A DNA stretch of 64,000 bases from Actinocorallia herbida. Lineage in GTDB: Bacteria; Actinomycetota; Actinomycetes; Streptosporangiales; Streptosporangiaceae. Shown here piece by piece: positions 51,300-59,464 of this stretch. How positions within the stretch are numbered: the stretch's first letter is position 1; every line of letters begins with the position of its first letter. The stretch is from the NCBI RefSeq assembly GCF_003751225.1, contig NZ_RJKE01000001.1:5890001-5954000 (forward strand), in the 5' to 3' direction. A program made the translations under genes and the position numbers. The notes under the pieces are model-generated. The model was not told the DNA's origin. It saw nothing but the letters and a program-made list of their open reading frames with translations, and did no database searches.

Positions 51300-52259
51300 C
51301 TAGCGGACGGCGATCGCGATCTTTCCGACGACTCCGCCGGCTTCCAGGAGCTCGACGGCCGCTCGTCCCTCCGCAAGGGGGTAGGTCGCGGTCAGCACAG
51401 GACGCAGGCCGTCTTCGACCAATGCCTCGAGAGCCGCGGCGACCGTCGCGAGCGCACCAGGGGTCGCAAGGAAGTACGCTCCCCAGGCCGCGCCGATCGT
51501 CGAGACGTTCCGAAGAAGCAACCGGTTCGCGGCGATCGTCGGGATGGCTCCAGCGGCGAAGCCGACGACGACCAGGCGTCCGCCGACACGCAGCGATCTC
51601 AGACCTTCCTCCAGATGCGGCCCGCCGACCGGGTCGATCACGAGGTGCGCGCCGCCCGTGAGCTCGGTGACCTTTGCCGCCCAGCCGTCCTCGGCCCGCA
51701 CGACGTCGCCTGCCCCTAGCGAGCGGACGAACTCCTCGACGCCCTCGCGTTTCTCGACTGCGATGACGCGCGCACCGAGAGCCGCCGCGATCTGCACCGC
51801 GGCCGATCCGATACCGCCCGCGGCGCCGAGGACGACGACGGTTTCCCCTGCCTGCAGCCCGCCACGGATGACCAGCGAGAAATAGGCGGTCTGGTGGTTG
51901 ATCAAGAGACCGGTCGCCTCGGCATCGGTCAGTTGCCACGGCGTGGCGACGACAAGGCCCGGATCGACGGCGACCCGTTCGGCATAGCCGCCGACAGTGG
52001 TGAGCGCGGAGACTCGATCGCCCGGGGACCAGGCGGAGCCGACCGGCGCTCGGACCACGGTTCCGCAGACCTCGGAGCCAGGAATGAACGGCGGGTCAGC
52101 CTTCTGCTGGTACATGCCCTTCATCAGCAGGAGGTCTGGAAAGTTGACGCCTGCGACATGGACGTCGATGTGCACCAGGTCGTCTGCGGTCGGCTCCGGG
52201 GTGTCGACATAGTGAAGCCCGGCAGGGCCGACCAGTTCCTGGAGAACGAGGGCCTTCAT
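51300..52259 (-). CDS. Quinone-oxidoreductase-like MDR family enzyme
   Basis: The 319-residue protein matches NADPH:quinone reductase/zinc-free MDR enzymes: GVNFPDLLLMKGMYQQK, PFIPGSEVCGTV, the Rossmann motif VVVLGAAGGIGSAAVQIA and GGRLVVVGFAAG. The zinc-binding cysteines of true alcohol dehydrogenases are absent. It would reduce a quinone or an enoyl/enone substrate with NADPH. It is the last gene of the 51-63 kb minus-strand cluster. Confidence 0.9.
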   Translation of the reverse strand: MKALVLQELVGPAGLHYVDTPEPTADDLVHIDVHVAGVNFPDLLLMKGMYQQKADPPFIPGSEVCGTVVRAPVGSAWSPGDRVSALTTVGGYAERVAVDPGLVVATPWQLTDAEATGLLINHQTAYFSLVIRGGLQAGETVVVLGAAGGIGSAAVQIAAALGARVIAVEKREGVEEFVRSLGAGDVVRAEDGWAAKVTELTGGAHLVIDPVGGPHLEEGLRSLRVGGRLVVVGFAAGAIPTIAANRLLLRNVSTIGAAWGAYFLATPGALATVAAALEALVEDGLRPVLTATYPLAEGRAAVELLEAGGVVGKIAIAVR

Positions 52260-52304
52260 CGCTGGGTCTCCTTCTCGCTTGGTGCTTGGGCAACGTGGCT
52301 GCGC

Positions 52305-53108
52305 TCAGACGACATTGATGCCGTCCAGGACTCGGGCCGCCAGAGACTCGTCGCCGCCGAGCTCGACCTTGCCGTCCTTCCACGCCGTTCGCTTCGTCCC
52401 CCACGACACGAACGACTCGGCACCGGCAGTGATCGTCGCGGCGTGTGCCCAACTGGCCCCCGCCTTGAGCAGGCCGCCCGACGTGATGTGCATCGCCGCG
52501 CCTCCCGGGCCGGTCAGCTCGAGGTTGACCGGGCCCCCGACCCACGCCATGGGCGCCTTGCGCAGCTGGTTGGCCAGCACCGCGACCATCCATGCAACGG
52601 CGACCTCAAGTTGGTCGGTGCTGGGCCTCGGCGCCGTCTGGCCCACGGCCGGCGCGATGTCGTGGTGAAGATGGGTGAACTGGTCGAAGACCGGTGCACC
52701 CGCCATGAGGTGGCCGACCGGGTACGTCCCGATCTCGCCCACCGGGACCCTGGCATGCGCCATCGGCGTCAAAGACACGGCGTTTCCGAGGGTGATGGCG
52801 CGCCTGCTCCAGGTCTCGAACTCGTCGAGTACCTTCCATGACGGCCACTCCCTGCGCTGCGCCACCGCCTTCTCGTTCCAGTCCTCGATGTCGTCCGTCG
52901 TCATCATCGCGGCCGAGCCCGGCGAGAAGATGACACGGCAGCTCCCACCGAGGTGGGCTACGACGTCCTTGACGGACCAGCCCTCCGCCTTGCTCGGCTG
53001 AAGCCACTGATCCGCGTCCAGGGCGCGGCAGTATTCGATCAGGTTGTTCCGCGTGACGTCGAGCGCCGCCTTGCGTACGGATCGCCCTGGGAACGGCTTC
53101 GGACTCAT
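52305..53108 (-). CDS. Mycothiol-dependent maleylpyruvate isomerase family protein (DinB-like)
   Basis: ATG 53108 (MSPKPFPGRS) is preceded by AAAGCGAG. The 267-residue protein has the N-terminal DinB/mycothiol metal-binding domain (NLIEYCRALDADQWLQPSKA, EGWSVKDVVAHLGGS, FDQFTHLHHDIAPA) with histidines placed as metal ligands, and a C-terminal SCP2-like domain (NLELTGPGGAAMHITSGG). Family members isomerise maleylpyruvate or use mycothiol on other substrates. Substrate here is unknown. Confidence 0.82.
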   Translation of the reverse strand: MSPKPFPGRSVRKAALDVTRNNLIEYCRALDADQWLQPSKAEGWSVKDVVAHLGGSCRVIFSPGSAAMMTTDDIEDWNEKAVAQRREWPSWKVLDEFETWSRRAITLGNAVSLTPMAHARVPVGEIGTYPVGHLMAGAPVFDQFTHLHHDIAPAVGQTAPRPSTDQLEVAVAWMVAVLANQLRKAPMAWVGGPVNLELTGPGGAAMHITSGGLLKAGASWAHAATITAGAESFVSWGTKRTAWKDGKVELGGDESLAARVLDGINVV

Positions 53109-53156
53109 CGTGTCTCGCTTTCTTGGCACGTCTTCGAAGGGCCGGCCCGCCGCCGG

Positions 53157-54560
53157 TCAGAAGAGCTTGCGAAGCAGTCGGAGGTCGCTGCTGGAGTAGG
53201 GCGGATAGACGATCTGCGGATCGAGCTGCGTCCCCTTGCGCAGCACGGCCTTGCGGTGGCTGAACGTCTGGAAGCCCCATTCGCCGTGGTAGGCACCCAT
53301 GCCGCTGTTGCCGATGCCGCCGAACGGCAGCTGCGGCACCATGCAGTGCATCGCGACGTGGTTGACGACCACCCCGCCGGCAGGGATGCGGTCGATCAGC
53401 GCCTGCTCGACCGATGACGTCTCCGAGAACAGGTACATGGCGAGTGGCTTCGGCCGCGCGTTGACGAACGAGACCGCGTCGTCCAGGGTCCGGTACGACA
53501 GGACCGGGAGGATCGGGCCGAAGATCTCCTCGGTCATGACCGTGTCGGCCGGGTCAGGGTCGACGACGACGGACGGCGCCAGGCCAAGGGTCGGCCTGTC
53601 GTACTCACCACCGGCCACGACAGAGCCTGTTGTGGTGGCGAGGTAGTCACAAAGCCGGTCGAAGTGACGCTCGTTGACGATCCGCTGGAACGTCTCGCCA
53701 GGATCGCGCATCTCCTCCATCGCGTTGAGGAGCAGCGTGAGGAATTCGTCCTTGACCTTCTCGTGAACGAGGACGTAGTCGGGCGCAACGCACGTCTGAC
53801 CGGCGTTCATCATCTTCGTCCAGGCGATCCGGCGAGCGGTGACGCCGAGCTTGGCATCCGCCGCGACGATCACGGGACACTTGCCGCCGAGCTCCAGAGT
53901 CACGGGTGTCAGCTTCTCAGCCGCCGCGACCATCACCCGTCGTCCGACCTCTGTTCCCCCAGTGAAGAAGGCGTGGTCGAAGCCGAGTCCGAGAAGTTCC
54001 TGCGTCGTGGCGCCGTCGCCTTCGACGACGGTGACCGCTTCCGGGTCGACGTAGCGTCCGAGCAGCCCCTTCAGGAGGAGGGAGGTCGCCGGCGCGAGTT
54101 CCGACGGCTTCACCACCGCACAGTTGCCCGCCGCGATCGCCGAGATGAGCGGCGCGAGATTCAGCAGCACCGGGTAGTTCCAGGGTCCGATCACGAGCAC
54201 GACGCCCAACGGCTCGTGCTGAATCCAGCCCGATCCGGGCAGCTGGCTCATCGGGAGACTGACACGCCGGTTACGCGCCCAGCCGCGCAGATGCTTGATC
54301 GCGTACTCGGCCTCGGTCTTCGCGGGCGCGAGATCGCCCAGCCAGGCGTCGACCGCACCTCGCCCAAGGTCGGATGCGATGGCCTGTGCGAAGTCGGCCT
54401 CGTGGTCCGTGACGAGGCGGACGATGCCCTTCAACTGCTGGGTTCGCCAGGACAGGCTCCGCGTTCGTCCGGAGTCGAACACACGTCGCAGCCCGGACAT
54501 CGTCCGACCCAGGCCGGGCACACCGCTCTCGGGGTCCGAGGTTCTCGCCTTGGTCGTCAT
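53157..54560 (-). CDS. Aldehyde dehydrogenase
   Basis: The 467-residue protein has the catalytic Glu (TLELGGKCPVIVAADA) and nucleophile Cys (NAGQTCVAPDYVLVHE), the NAD-binding ITGGTEVGR-like FFTGGTEVGRRVMVAAAE and the C-terminal LPFGGIGNSGMGAYHGEWGF. The length and the coniferyl/fatty aldehyde dehydrogenase-like ending (YPPYSSSDLRLLRKLF) place it in the class-3 group without a large extension. It overlaps the acyl-CoA dehydrogenase gene by four bases. Confidence 0.92.
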   Translation of the reverse strand: MTTKARTSDPESGVPGLGRTMSGLRRVFDSGRTRSLSWRTQQLKGIVRLVTDHEADFAQAIASDLGRGAVDAWLGDLAPAKTEAEYAIKHLRGWARNRRVSLPMSQLPGSGWIQHEPLGVVLVIGPWNYPVLLNLAPLISAIAAGNCAVVKPSELAPATSLLLKGLLGRYVDPEAVTVVEGDGATTQELLGLGFDHAFFTGGTEVGRRVMVAAAEKLTPVTLELGGKCPVIVAADAKLGVTARRIAWTKMMNAGQTCVAPDYVLVHEKVKDEFLTLLLNAMEEMRDPGETFQRIVNERHFDRLCDYLATTTGSVVAGGEYDRPTLGLAPSVVVDPDPADTVMTEEIFGPILPVLSYRTLDDAVSFVNARPKPLAMYLFSETSSVEQALIDRIPAGGVVVNHVAMHCMVPQLPFGGIGNSGMGAYHGEWGFQTFSHRKAVLRKGTQLDPQIVYPPYSSSDLRLLRKLF

Positions 54561-55882
54561 CGGGACGCCTCCCCGTGCCCCTCGGGCCGGCCCGCGGCCG
54601 CGGCATGGCGAAGGAGCACGTCCTGATGCGCGGCCTCGGCCTGCTCGCGGAGCAGCGGCAGGTGGTACGGCGGGAAGACGTCTTCATCGGCCTTGTAGTT
54701 GCGCAGGACGGCCCTGGCGAGGACTCCTTCGTGCACCTCCGTGGGCCCGTCGACCAGGCCCATCGTGAACGCCTCGTAGATGTACTCGAGAAACGGCATT
54801 TCCGAGGACACCCCGATGGACCCGTGAAGGTGGAGCGCTCGCGACGCGACGTCGTTCAGCAACTTCGGCATCAGAGCCTTCACCGCAGAGATGTCGCCGC
54901 GGACCCGGCTGTAGTCCTGGTACCGGTCGATCTTCCAGGCGGTGCGCAGCACCAGCAACCGGAACGACTCCAGCTCGGCCCAAGAGTGCGCGATCGCGTG
55001 CTGAACGCTCTGCTTGTCCGCCAGGCGCTCGCCCTTCGTCACCCGGGAAAGCGCTCGCCTGCACAGCAGGTCCAGGCTCTTCTGGACCAGGCCGACCGTG
55101 CGCATCGCGTGGTGTATCCGTCCTCCGCCCAGCCGGGTCTGGGCGATGGCGAACGCCTCTCCCTCGCCGCCTAGGACGTGGTCGGCCGGCACGCGGACGT
55201 CGGTGTAGCGGACGTAGCCGTGGCTCCCGTCGACGCCCGGGGTGTGCCCGACGTGACGGATGATGTCGATTCCCGGGGTCTCGCTCGGCACGATGAACAT
55301 CGAGAACCGGCGGTGGTACTCGGCGTCGGGGCTGGTGATCGCCATGACGATCAGGAACGCGGCGTGGCGCGCGTTCGACGAGTACCACTTCTCGCCGTTG
55401 ATGACCCAGCAGTCGCCGTCCCGCGTGGCCTTGGTCGTGAACACCTCGGGGTCGGCTCCGCCCTGCGGCTCGGTCATCGAGAAGCACGACACGATCTGGC
55501 CGTCGAGCAGCGGGGCCAGATAGCGCTCCTTCTGGCCCTCTGTGCCGAAGTGCGCGAGGATCTCGGCGTTGCCGGTGTCGGGCGCCTGGGTACCGAAGAC
55601 GGTCGGGGCCGACCGGGACCGTCCGAGGATCTCGTTCAGCAGCGCGAGCTTGAGCTGACCGTAGCCGGGGCCTCCGAGCTCGGGCCCGAGGTGGCACGCC
55701 CAGAGCTTCCGGTCCTTGACCTCCTGCTGAAGCGGCTTGAACAGCTCGTTCCGCAGCGGGTCGGCGACATCATACGGGTCCGGCACCAACTGGTCGATCG
55801 GTTCGATCTTCTCGCGCACGAACCGGTCGACCCATTCCAGCTCTGCGGCGAACTCCGGATCGGTCTCGAAACTCCAAGTCAT
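54557..55882 (-). CDS. Acyl-CoA dehydrogenase
   Basis: The 441-residue protein has the family motifs CFSMTEPQGGADPEVFTT, WVINGEKWYSSNA, the RDYSRVR... helical region and GSIGVSSEMPFLEYIYEA, and it is somewhat longer than typical 380-residue members, with an N-terminal helical lead (EFAAELEWVDRFVREKIEPI). This is the ACAD10/11-like group. It is encoded with an aminoglycoside-phosphotransferase-fold protein three genes upstream, as in other ACAD10-type pathways. Confidence 0.92.
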   Translation of the reverse strand: MTWSFETDPEFAAELEWVDRFVREKIEPIDQLVPDPYDVADPLRNELFKPLQQEVKDRKLWACHLGPELGGPGYGQLKLALLNEILGRSRSAPTVFGTQAPDTGNAEILAHFGTEGQKERYLAPLLDGQIVSCFSMTEPQGGADPEVFTTKATRDGDCWVINGEKWYSSNARHAAFLIVMAITSPDAEYHRRFSMFIVPSETPGIDIIRHVGHTPGVDGSHGYVRYTDVRVPADHVLGGEGEAFAIAQTRLGGGRIHHAMRTVGLVQKSLDLLCRRALSRVTKGERLADKQSVQHAIAHSWAELESFRLLVLRTAWKIDRYQDYSRVRGDISAVKALMPKLLNDVASRALHLHGSIGVSSEMPFLEYIYEAFTMGLVDGPTEVHEGVLARAVLRNYKADEDVFPPYHLPLLREQAEAAHQDVLLRHAAAAGRPEGHGEASR

Positions 55883-55914
55883 GGGGTGCTCCTTGTTTCT
55901 TCAGTGTCGTTCGG

Positions 55915-56712
55915 TCATCCGAGCGTGCCGAAGACGCCGCCGTCGACGCGGATCGTCGCTCCGGTGGTGTAGCTGCTCGCGTCGGATGCCAGGTAGAGGG
56001 CCGCGCCGACGATCTCTCCGGGTTCCCCGGCACGACGCATCGAGATCGCCTGGTCGGCTGCGGCGTTGAACTTCGCCATGTCCCACGCCTTCGAGATGTC
56101 GGTGAGGAACGGTCCGGGACTGATGGTGTTGACCCGGACGTGCGGACCGAGTGCCCGGGACAACCCGATCGTGGTGTTGGCGAGAGCCGCTTTCGCGGCC
56201 GCGTAGGGCAGCGCGTACACCGATGGATGGTCACTCTCGATGGAGGTGACGTTGATGATCGACCCGCGCCCGCGGGCGACCATCGCTTCCCCGATCAAGG
56301 CGGCGAGGCGGAACGGTCCCTTGACGTTGATCCCGATCACCTTGTCGTACAGGGCCTCGGTGATCTCACCGAGGCTCGGGTAGAGGGGCGACAGGCCGGC
56401 GTTGTTCACGAGCACGTCAATGCCGCCGGTGACCTGCTCGGCTCGGTGGGCCAGCTCAGTGCACTGGTCCCATGAGCTCACGTTGCACGGCATCGCCCAC
56501 GCCTTCACGCCATGGTCGGCGCGCAGTTCCTCTGCCGTCGCCGTGCACGCGTCCTCCTTCCGGCTGGAAACGACGATGTCGGCGCCGGCGCCGGCGAACG
56601 CCCGGGCGATCGCGAGACCAAGACCGCGAGTCGCACCGGTGATCAGCGCGGTGCGGCCGGTCAGGTCGAAACCGCTGAACGGGGAGGTCCCCGCGTCCCT
56701 GTGGTCGCTCAT
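55915..56712 (-). CDS. Short-chain dehydrogenase/reductase
   Basis: ATG 56712 overlaps the previous stop. The 265-residue protein has TGATRGLGLAIARAFAGAGA, NNAGLSP, the catalytic Ser/Tyr/Lys (NVTSIESD, YALPYAAAKAALA) and the end DGGVFGTLG. It is a classical NAD(P)-dependent SDR, probably a 3-hydroxyacyl-CoA dehydrogenase-type step in this cluster (inference). Confidence 0.93.
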   Translation of the reverse strand: MSDHRDAGTSPFSGFDLTGRTALITGATRGLGLAIARAFAGAGADIVVSSRKEDACTATAEELRADHGVKAWAMPCNVSSWDQCTELAHRAEQVTGGIDVLVNNAGLSPLYPSLGEITEALYDKVIGINVKGPFRLAALIGEAMVARGRGSIINVTSIESDHPSVYALPYAAAKAALANTTIGLSRALGPHVRVNTISPGPFLTDISKAWDMAKFNAAADQAISMRRAGEPGEIVGAALYLASDASSYTTGATIRVDGGVFGTLG

Positions 56713-57755
56713 GCCGCCTCCTGCGCGATTCGGGTGGCGCGGTCGAAGAGATTGACGGCGGCACCGTGGAGCATGAGACCGACCTTCGTGTCGGCCTTCC
56801 CCGCCGAAGCACGGGCGTAAGTGCCTTCGAGGATGATGCCGAGCTTGAAGGCGCCCAGGACGACGTACCAGTCCAGGTCGGCGACCGAGCGGCCCACGCA
56901 TTCCTCGTACCGCAGCACGAGCTCTTCCTGTGACATCGCTCCGGCGACCATCGCGACTTCGGCGGAGGGAACGATCTCCCCGTGCTCGTCGGGAAGCATC
57001 GCGAGGTAGCGCCCCAGGTCCAGAAGCGGGTCGCCGATCGTGCTCATCTCCCAGTCGACCACCGCGGCCAGTCGACCACCGGGATCCTCGACGATCAGAT
57101 TCGCCAGGTGGTAGTCACCGTGCATGAGCCCGGCCTTGAACGTCGCGGGAACTCGGGTCGCGAGGTAGTCGCGTACATGGTCGAATCCGGGCAGCCGTGT
57201 CCCCCGGTACTCGGGGACGGCCAGGTAGGACGAGTACTCGGCCGCCCAGCGGTCGACCTGCCGGTGCAGGAACCCTTCTGGTCGCCCGAAGTCGCCGAGC
57301 CCGCATGCCTCGTAGTCGACCTTGGCTATCTCTGCGAGCGTCGTGATCCCTTGGTCGGCGATGGATCGCAGTCGGTCCGGGCTCTGGTACGCCTGCGGCA
57401 AGCACTCGCCGGGGTTGAACCCGTCCACCGCCCGCATGACGACGAAGGCGGCGGGGCCGGCCACCGACTCGTCTTCACCGACCGCGAGGAACTCCGGGTG
57501 CGGAACCGCGGTCGGCTGGAGAGCCCGCAGCACCCGGGCCTCACGCTGGATCAGCTTGTTGGCGTTCTGCCGCGGTCGGCGGCCGGGGCGTCGCAGGACC
57601 AGGTCGTCGTCGCCTCGACGGAAGCGGACGAGCAGGTTCTGGGTACCCCCGGTGAGAAGACGTGCGTCCGCCACCTCTCCTTCCCCGACGCCCTGGACGT
57701 CGAGCCAGCGCCGGAGGGCCGAGAGGTCGACGACGCCGTCGAGTTCCGCGGTCAC
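56709..57755 (-). CDS. Phosphotransferase family protein (ACAD10/APH fold)
   Basis: The 348-residue protein has the kinase-like motifs TGGTQNLLVRFRRGDDDLVL, GLMHGDYHLANLIVED (catalytic loop) and LAAVVDWEMSTIGDPLLDLG (metal-binding Asp). Relatives phosphorylate 4-hydroxyacyl-CoAs or hydroxy acids during catabolism of unusual fatty acids. Encoded with the acyl-CoA dehydrogenase and SDR, it fits such a pathway. ATGA overlaps on both sides. Confidence 0.88.
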   Translation of the reverse strand: MTAELDGVVDLSALRRWLDVQGVGEGEVADARLLTGGTQNLLVRFRRGDDDLVLRRPGRRPRQNANKLIQREARVLRALQPTAVPHPEFLAVGEDESVAGPAAFVVMRAVDGFNPGECLPQAYQSPDRLRSIADQGITTLAEIAKVDYEACGLGDFGRPEGFLHRQVDRWAAEYSSYLAVPEYRGTRLPGFDHVRDYLATRVPATFKAGLMHGDYHLANLIVEDPGGRLAAVVDWEMSTIGDPLLDLGRYLAMLPDEHGEIVPSAEVAMVAGAMSQEELVLRYEECVGRSVADLDWYVVLGAFKLGIILEGTYARASAGKADTKVGLMLHGAAVNLFDRATRIAQEAA

Positions 57756-59422
57756 CGGGCGCCGTCCCCGGGCTGCGAGCGGAGCACGTTCTTGCGGACC
57801 TTTCCGGTCTCCGTGCGTGGAAGGGCCTCGACGTAGTCGATCACCTTCGGGTAGGCGTGACGGCCCAACTGGGCCCGCACCACCTCCTGGATCTGGTCGC
57901 TGAGCGCATCCTTCGAGACGGTCCCGTCGACCACGATCACCGCTCGCACGACCGAGCCCCGCCGCTCGTCCGGCGCCGCCACGACCGCCACCTCGACGAT
58001 GCCCGGGAGGGTCTGGATGATGTTCTCGACCTCACCAGGGCCGACGTTGTACCCGGCGGTGACGATCAGGTCGTCGGCTCGGCCGACGACCACGTATCGA
58101 CCCTCGTCGTCCCGGACGGCGAGGTCACCCGTGGTCAGGTATGGGCCGACGAACCTGTCGGCCCATACCTCCGGAAGGCCCCTGTAACCGAGCAGCGGCC
58201 AGCGCATGTCGCGCAGGGCGATGGCACCGTCGGAGGTCGAGGGCTGTCCGGTTTCGTCGAGCAGGGAGACGTCGAAACCCGGAACCACGCTGAGGGTCGC
58301 GCCTGTGGACGACGGCTCGGTGAAGGCCAGGTCGGCGAGTACCATGCCGACCTCGCTCGAACCGTATCCGTCCTGAAGCCGCCCGCCCCCGATCTCTCGC
58401 CAACCGTCGGCGACGACGGGAAGGAGCTGCTCGCCGGCGCTGATGCCGCCGCGGACCGATGCGGGAAGCGGCCCGGTGGCCCGGGCCGCCTCGATGAGTC
58501 CCCGGAACGCGCTCGGCGCCGACGCCACGAAGGTGACCTGCTCTTCCTCCATGACGCGCAGCCACTGGGCAGGGTTGAAGGTGCCGGTGTAGACCACCCG
58601 CCGGATACCGAGCGACTGCACGATCAGGCCGGCGGTGTACAGGCCGTACGACCAGCCCGGGTTGGCTCCCGCGAAGATCACCTCGTCCTCGTTCGGGGCC
58701 ACGGTGTGCCGGAGGAAGCTCTGGAGCGGCAGCACCACCGAGTGCGACTGCATGCATCCCTTGGGCTCGCCTGTCGTCCCGCTACTGAAGACGAGCGATG
58801 CGCACTCGTCAGGCTGTGTCACGACCGTCTCAAAGATCGAGTCCGCGGCCTGAATGCTCTCCCAGAAGTCGACGTCCGACGCGTGACGGCCCGTGCTCTC
58901 CGCGGCCGCGACGGTCAGCACGAGCGGACTCTCGGAAAGCTGCTCGGACGCGCCGCGGTAGACGTCCCGGTATCGCACGTCGACGAAGACCGCGGAGACC
59001 TCCGCCGTGCCGATCCGCTGTGCCACCGCGTCGACCCCGAAACCGACGAACAGCGGCACGTAGACCAGCCCTGCCCGCCATGCCGCCAGGGCTCCGACAT
59101 AGGCCTCCACGCCTTGGTCGAGCAGCGCCGCGACCCGGTCGCCCCGCCGGAGTCCGGCGTCATGCAGCACATTGGCCAGCGCGCACGAGGCGTCCATGAG
59201 CTGCCGGTAGGTCCACGAGCGCGACGTCCGGTCGGGCCGGTGCACGGTCAGCGCCACCCGCTGAGGATCCGAAGCCCAGCGGTCGCAGCACTCATGGGCA
59301 AGGTTGAGCCCTTCGGCGATCGGCCAGTCGAGACGGGACTCGACCAGCCGCTGGTAGTCATCGGGCGCGAGTTCGCGCTCGGCCAGCAGCTCCTCCTGGA
59401 GCGAGGCACTGGGCTTGTTCAT
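57752..59422 (-). CDS. Acyl-CoA synthetase (AMP-binding)
   Basis: ATG 59422 (MNKPSASLQEELL) is selected because AAGGAAGG precedes it; an upstream ATG at 59452 is less likely. The 556-residue enzyme has ASLVFSSGTTGEPKGCMQSH, LQDGYGSSEVGMVLAD, VGRADDLIVTAGYNVGPGEV and the catalytic-lysine region PRTETGKVRKNVLRS. It activates a carboxylic acid to its CoA ester and probably opens the catabolic route. It overlaps the phosphotransferase gene by four bases. Confidence 0.93.
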   Translation of the reverse strand: MNKPSASLQEELLAERELAPDDYQRLVESRLDWPIAEGLNLAHECCDRWASDPQRVALTVHRPDRTSRSWTYRQLMDASCALANVLHDAGLRRGDRVAALLDQGVEAYVGALAAWRAGLVYVPLFVGFGVDAVAQRIGTAEVSAVFVDVRYRDVYRGASEQLSESPLVLTVAAAESTGRHASDVDFWESIQAADSIFETVVTQPDECASLVFSSGTTGEPKGCMQSHSVVLPLQSFLRHTVAPNEDEVIFAGANPGWSYGLYTAGLIVQSLGIRRVVYTGTFNPAQWLRVMEEEQVTFVASAPSAFRGLIEAARATGPLPASVRGGISAGEQLLPVVADGWREIGGGRLQDGYGSSEVGMVLADLAFTEPSSTGATLSVVPGFDVSLLDETGQPSTSDGAIALRDMRWPLLGYRGLPEVWADRFVGPYLTTGDLAVRDDEGRYVVVGRADDLIVTAGYNVGPGEVENIIQTLPGIVEVAVVAAPDERRGSVVRAVIVVDGTVSKDALSDQIQEVVRAQLGRHAYPKVIDYVEALPRTETGKVRKNVLRSQPGDGAR

Positions 59423-59464
59423 TTCGGACCTTCCTTTCGGGCTCGTCGTCATCTCGGTCTCCGA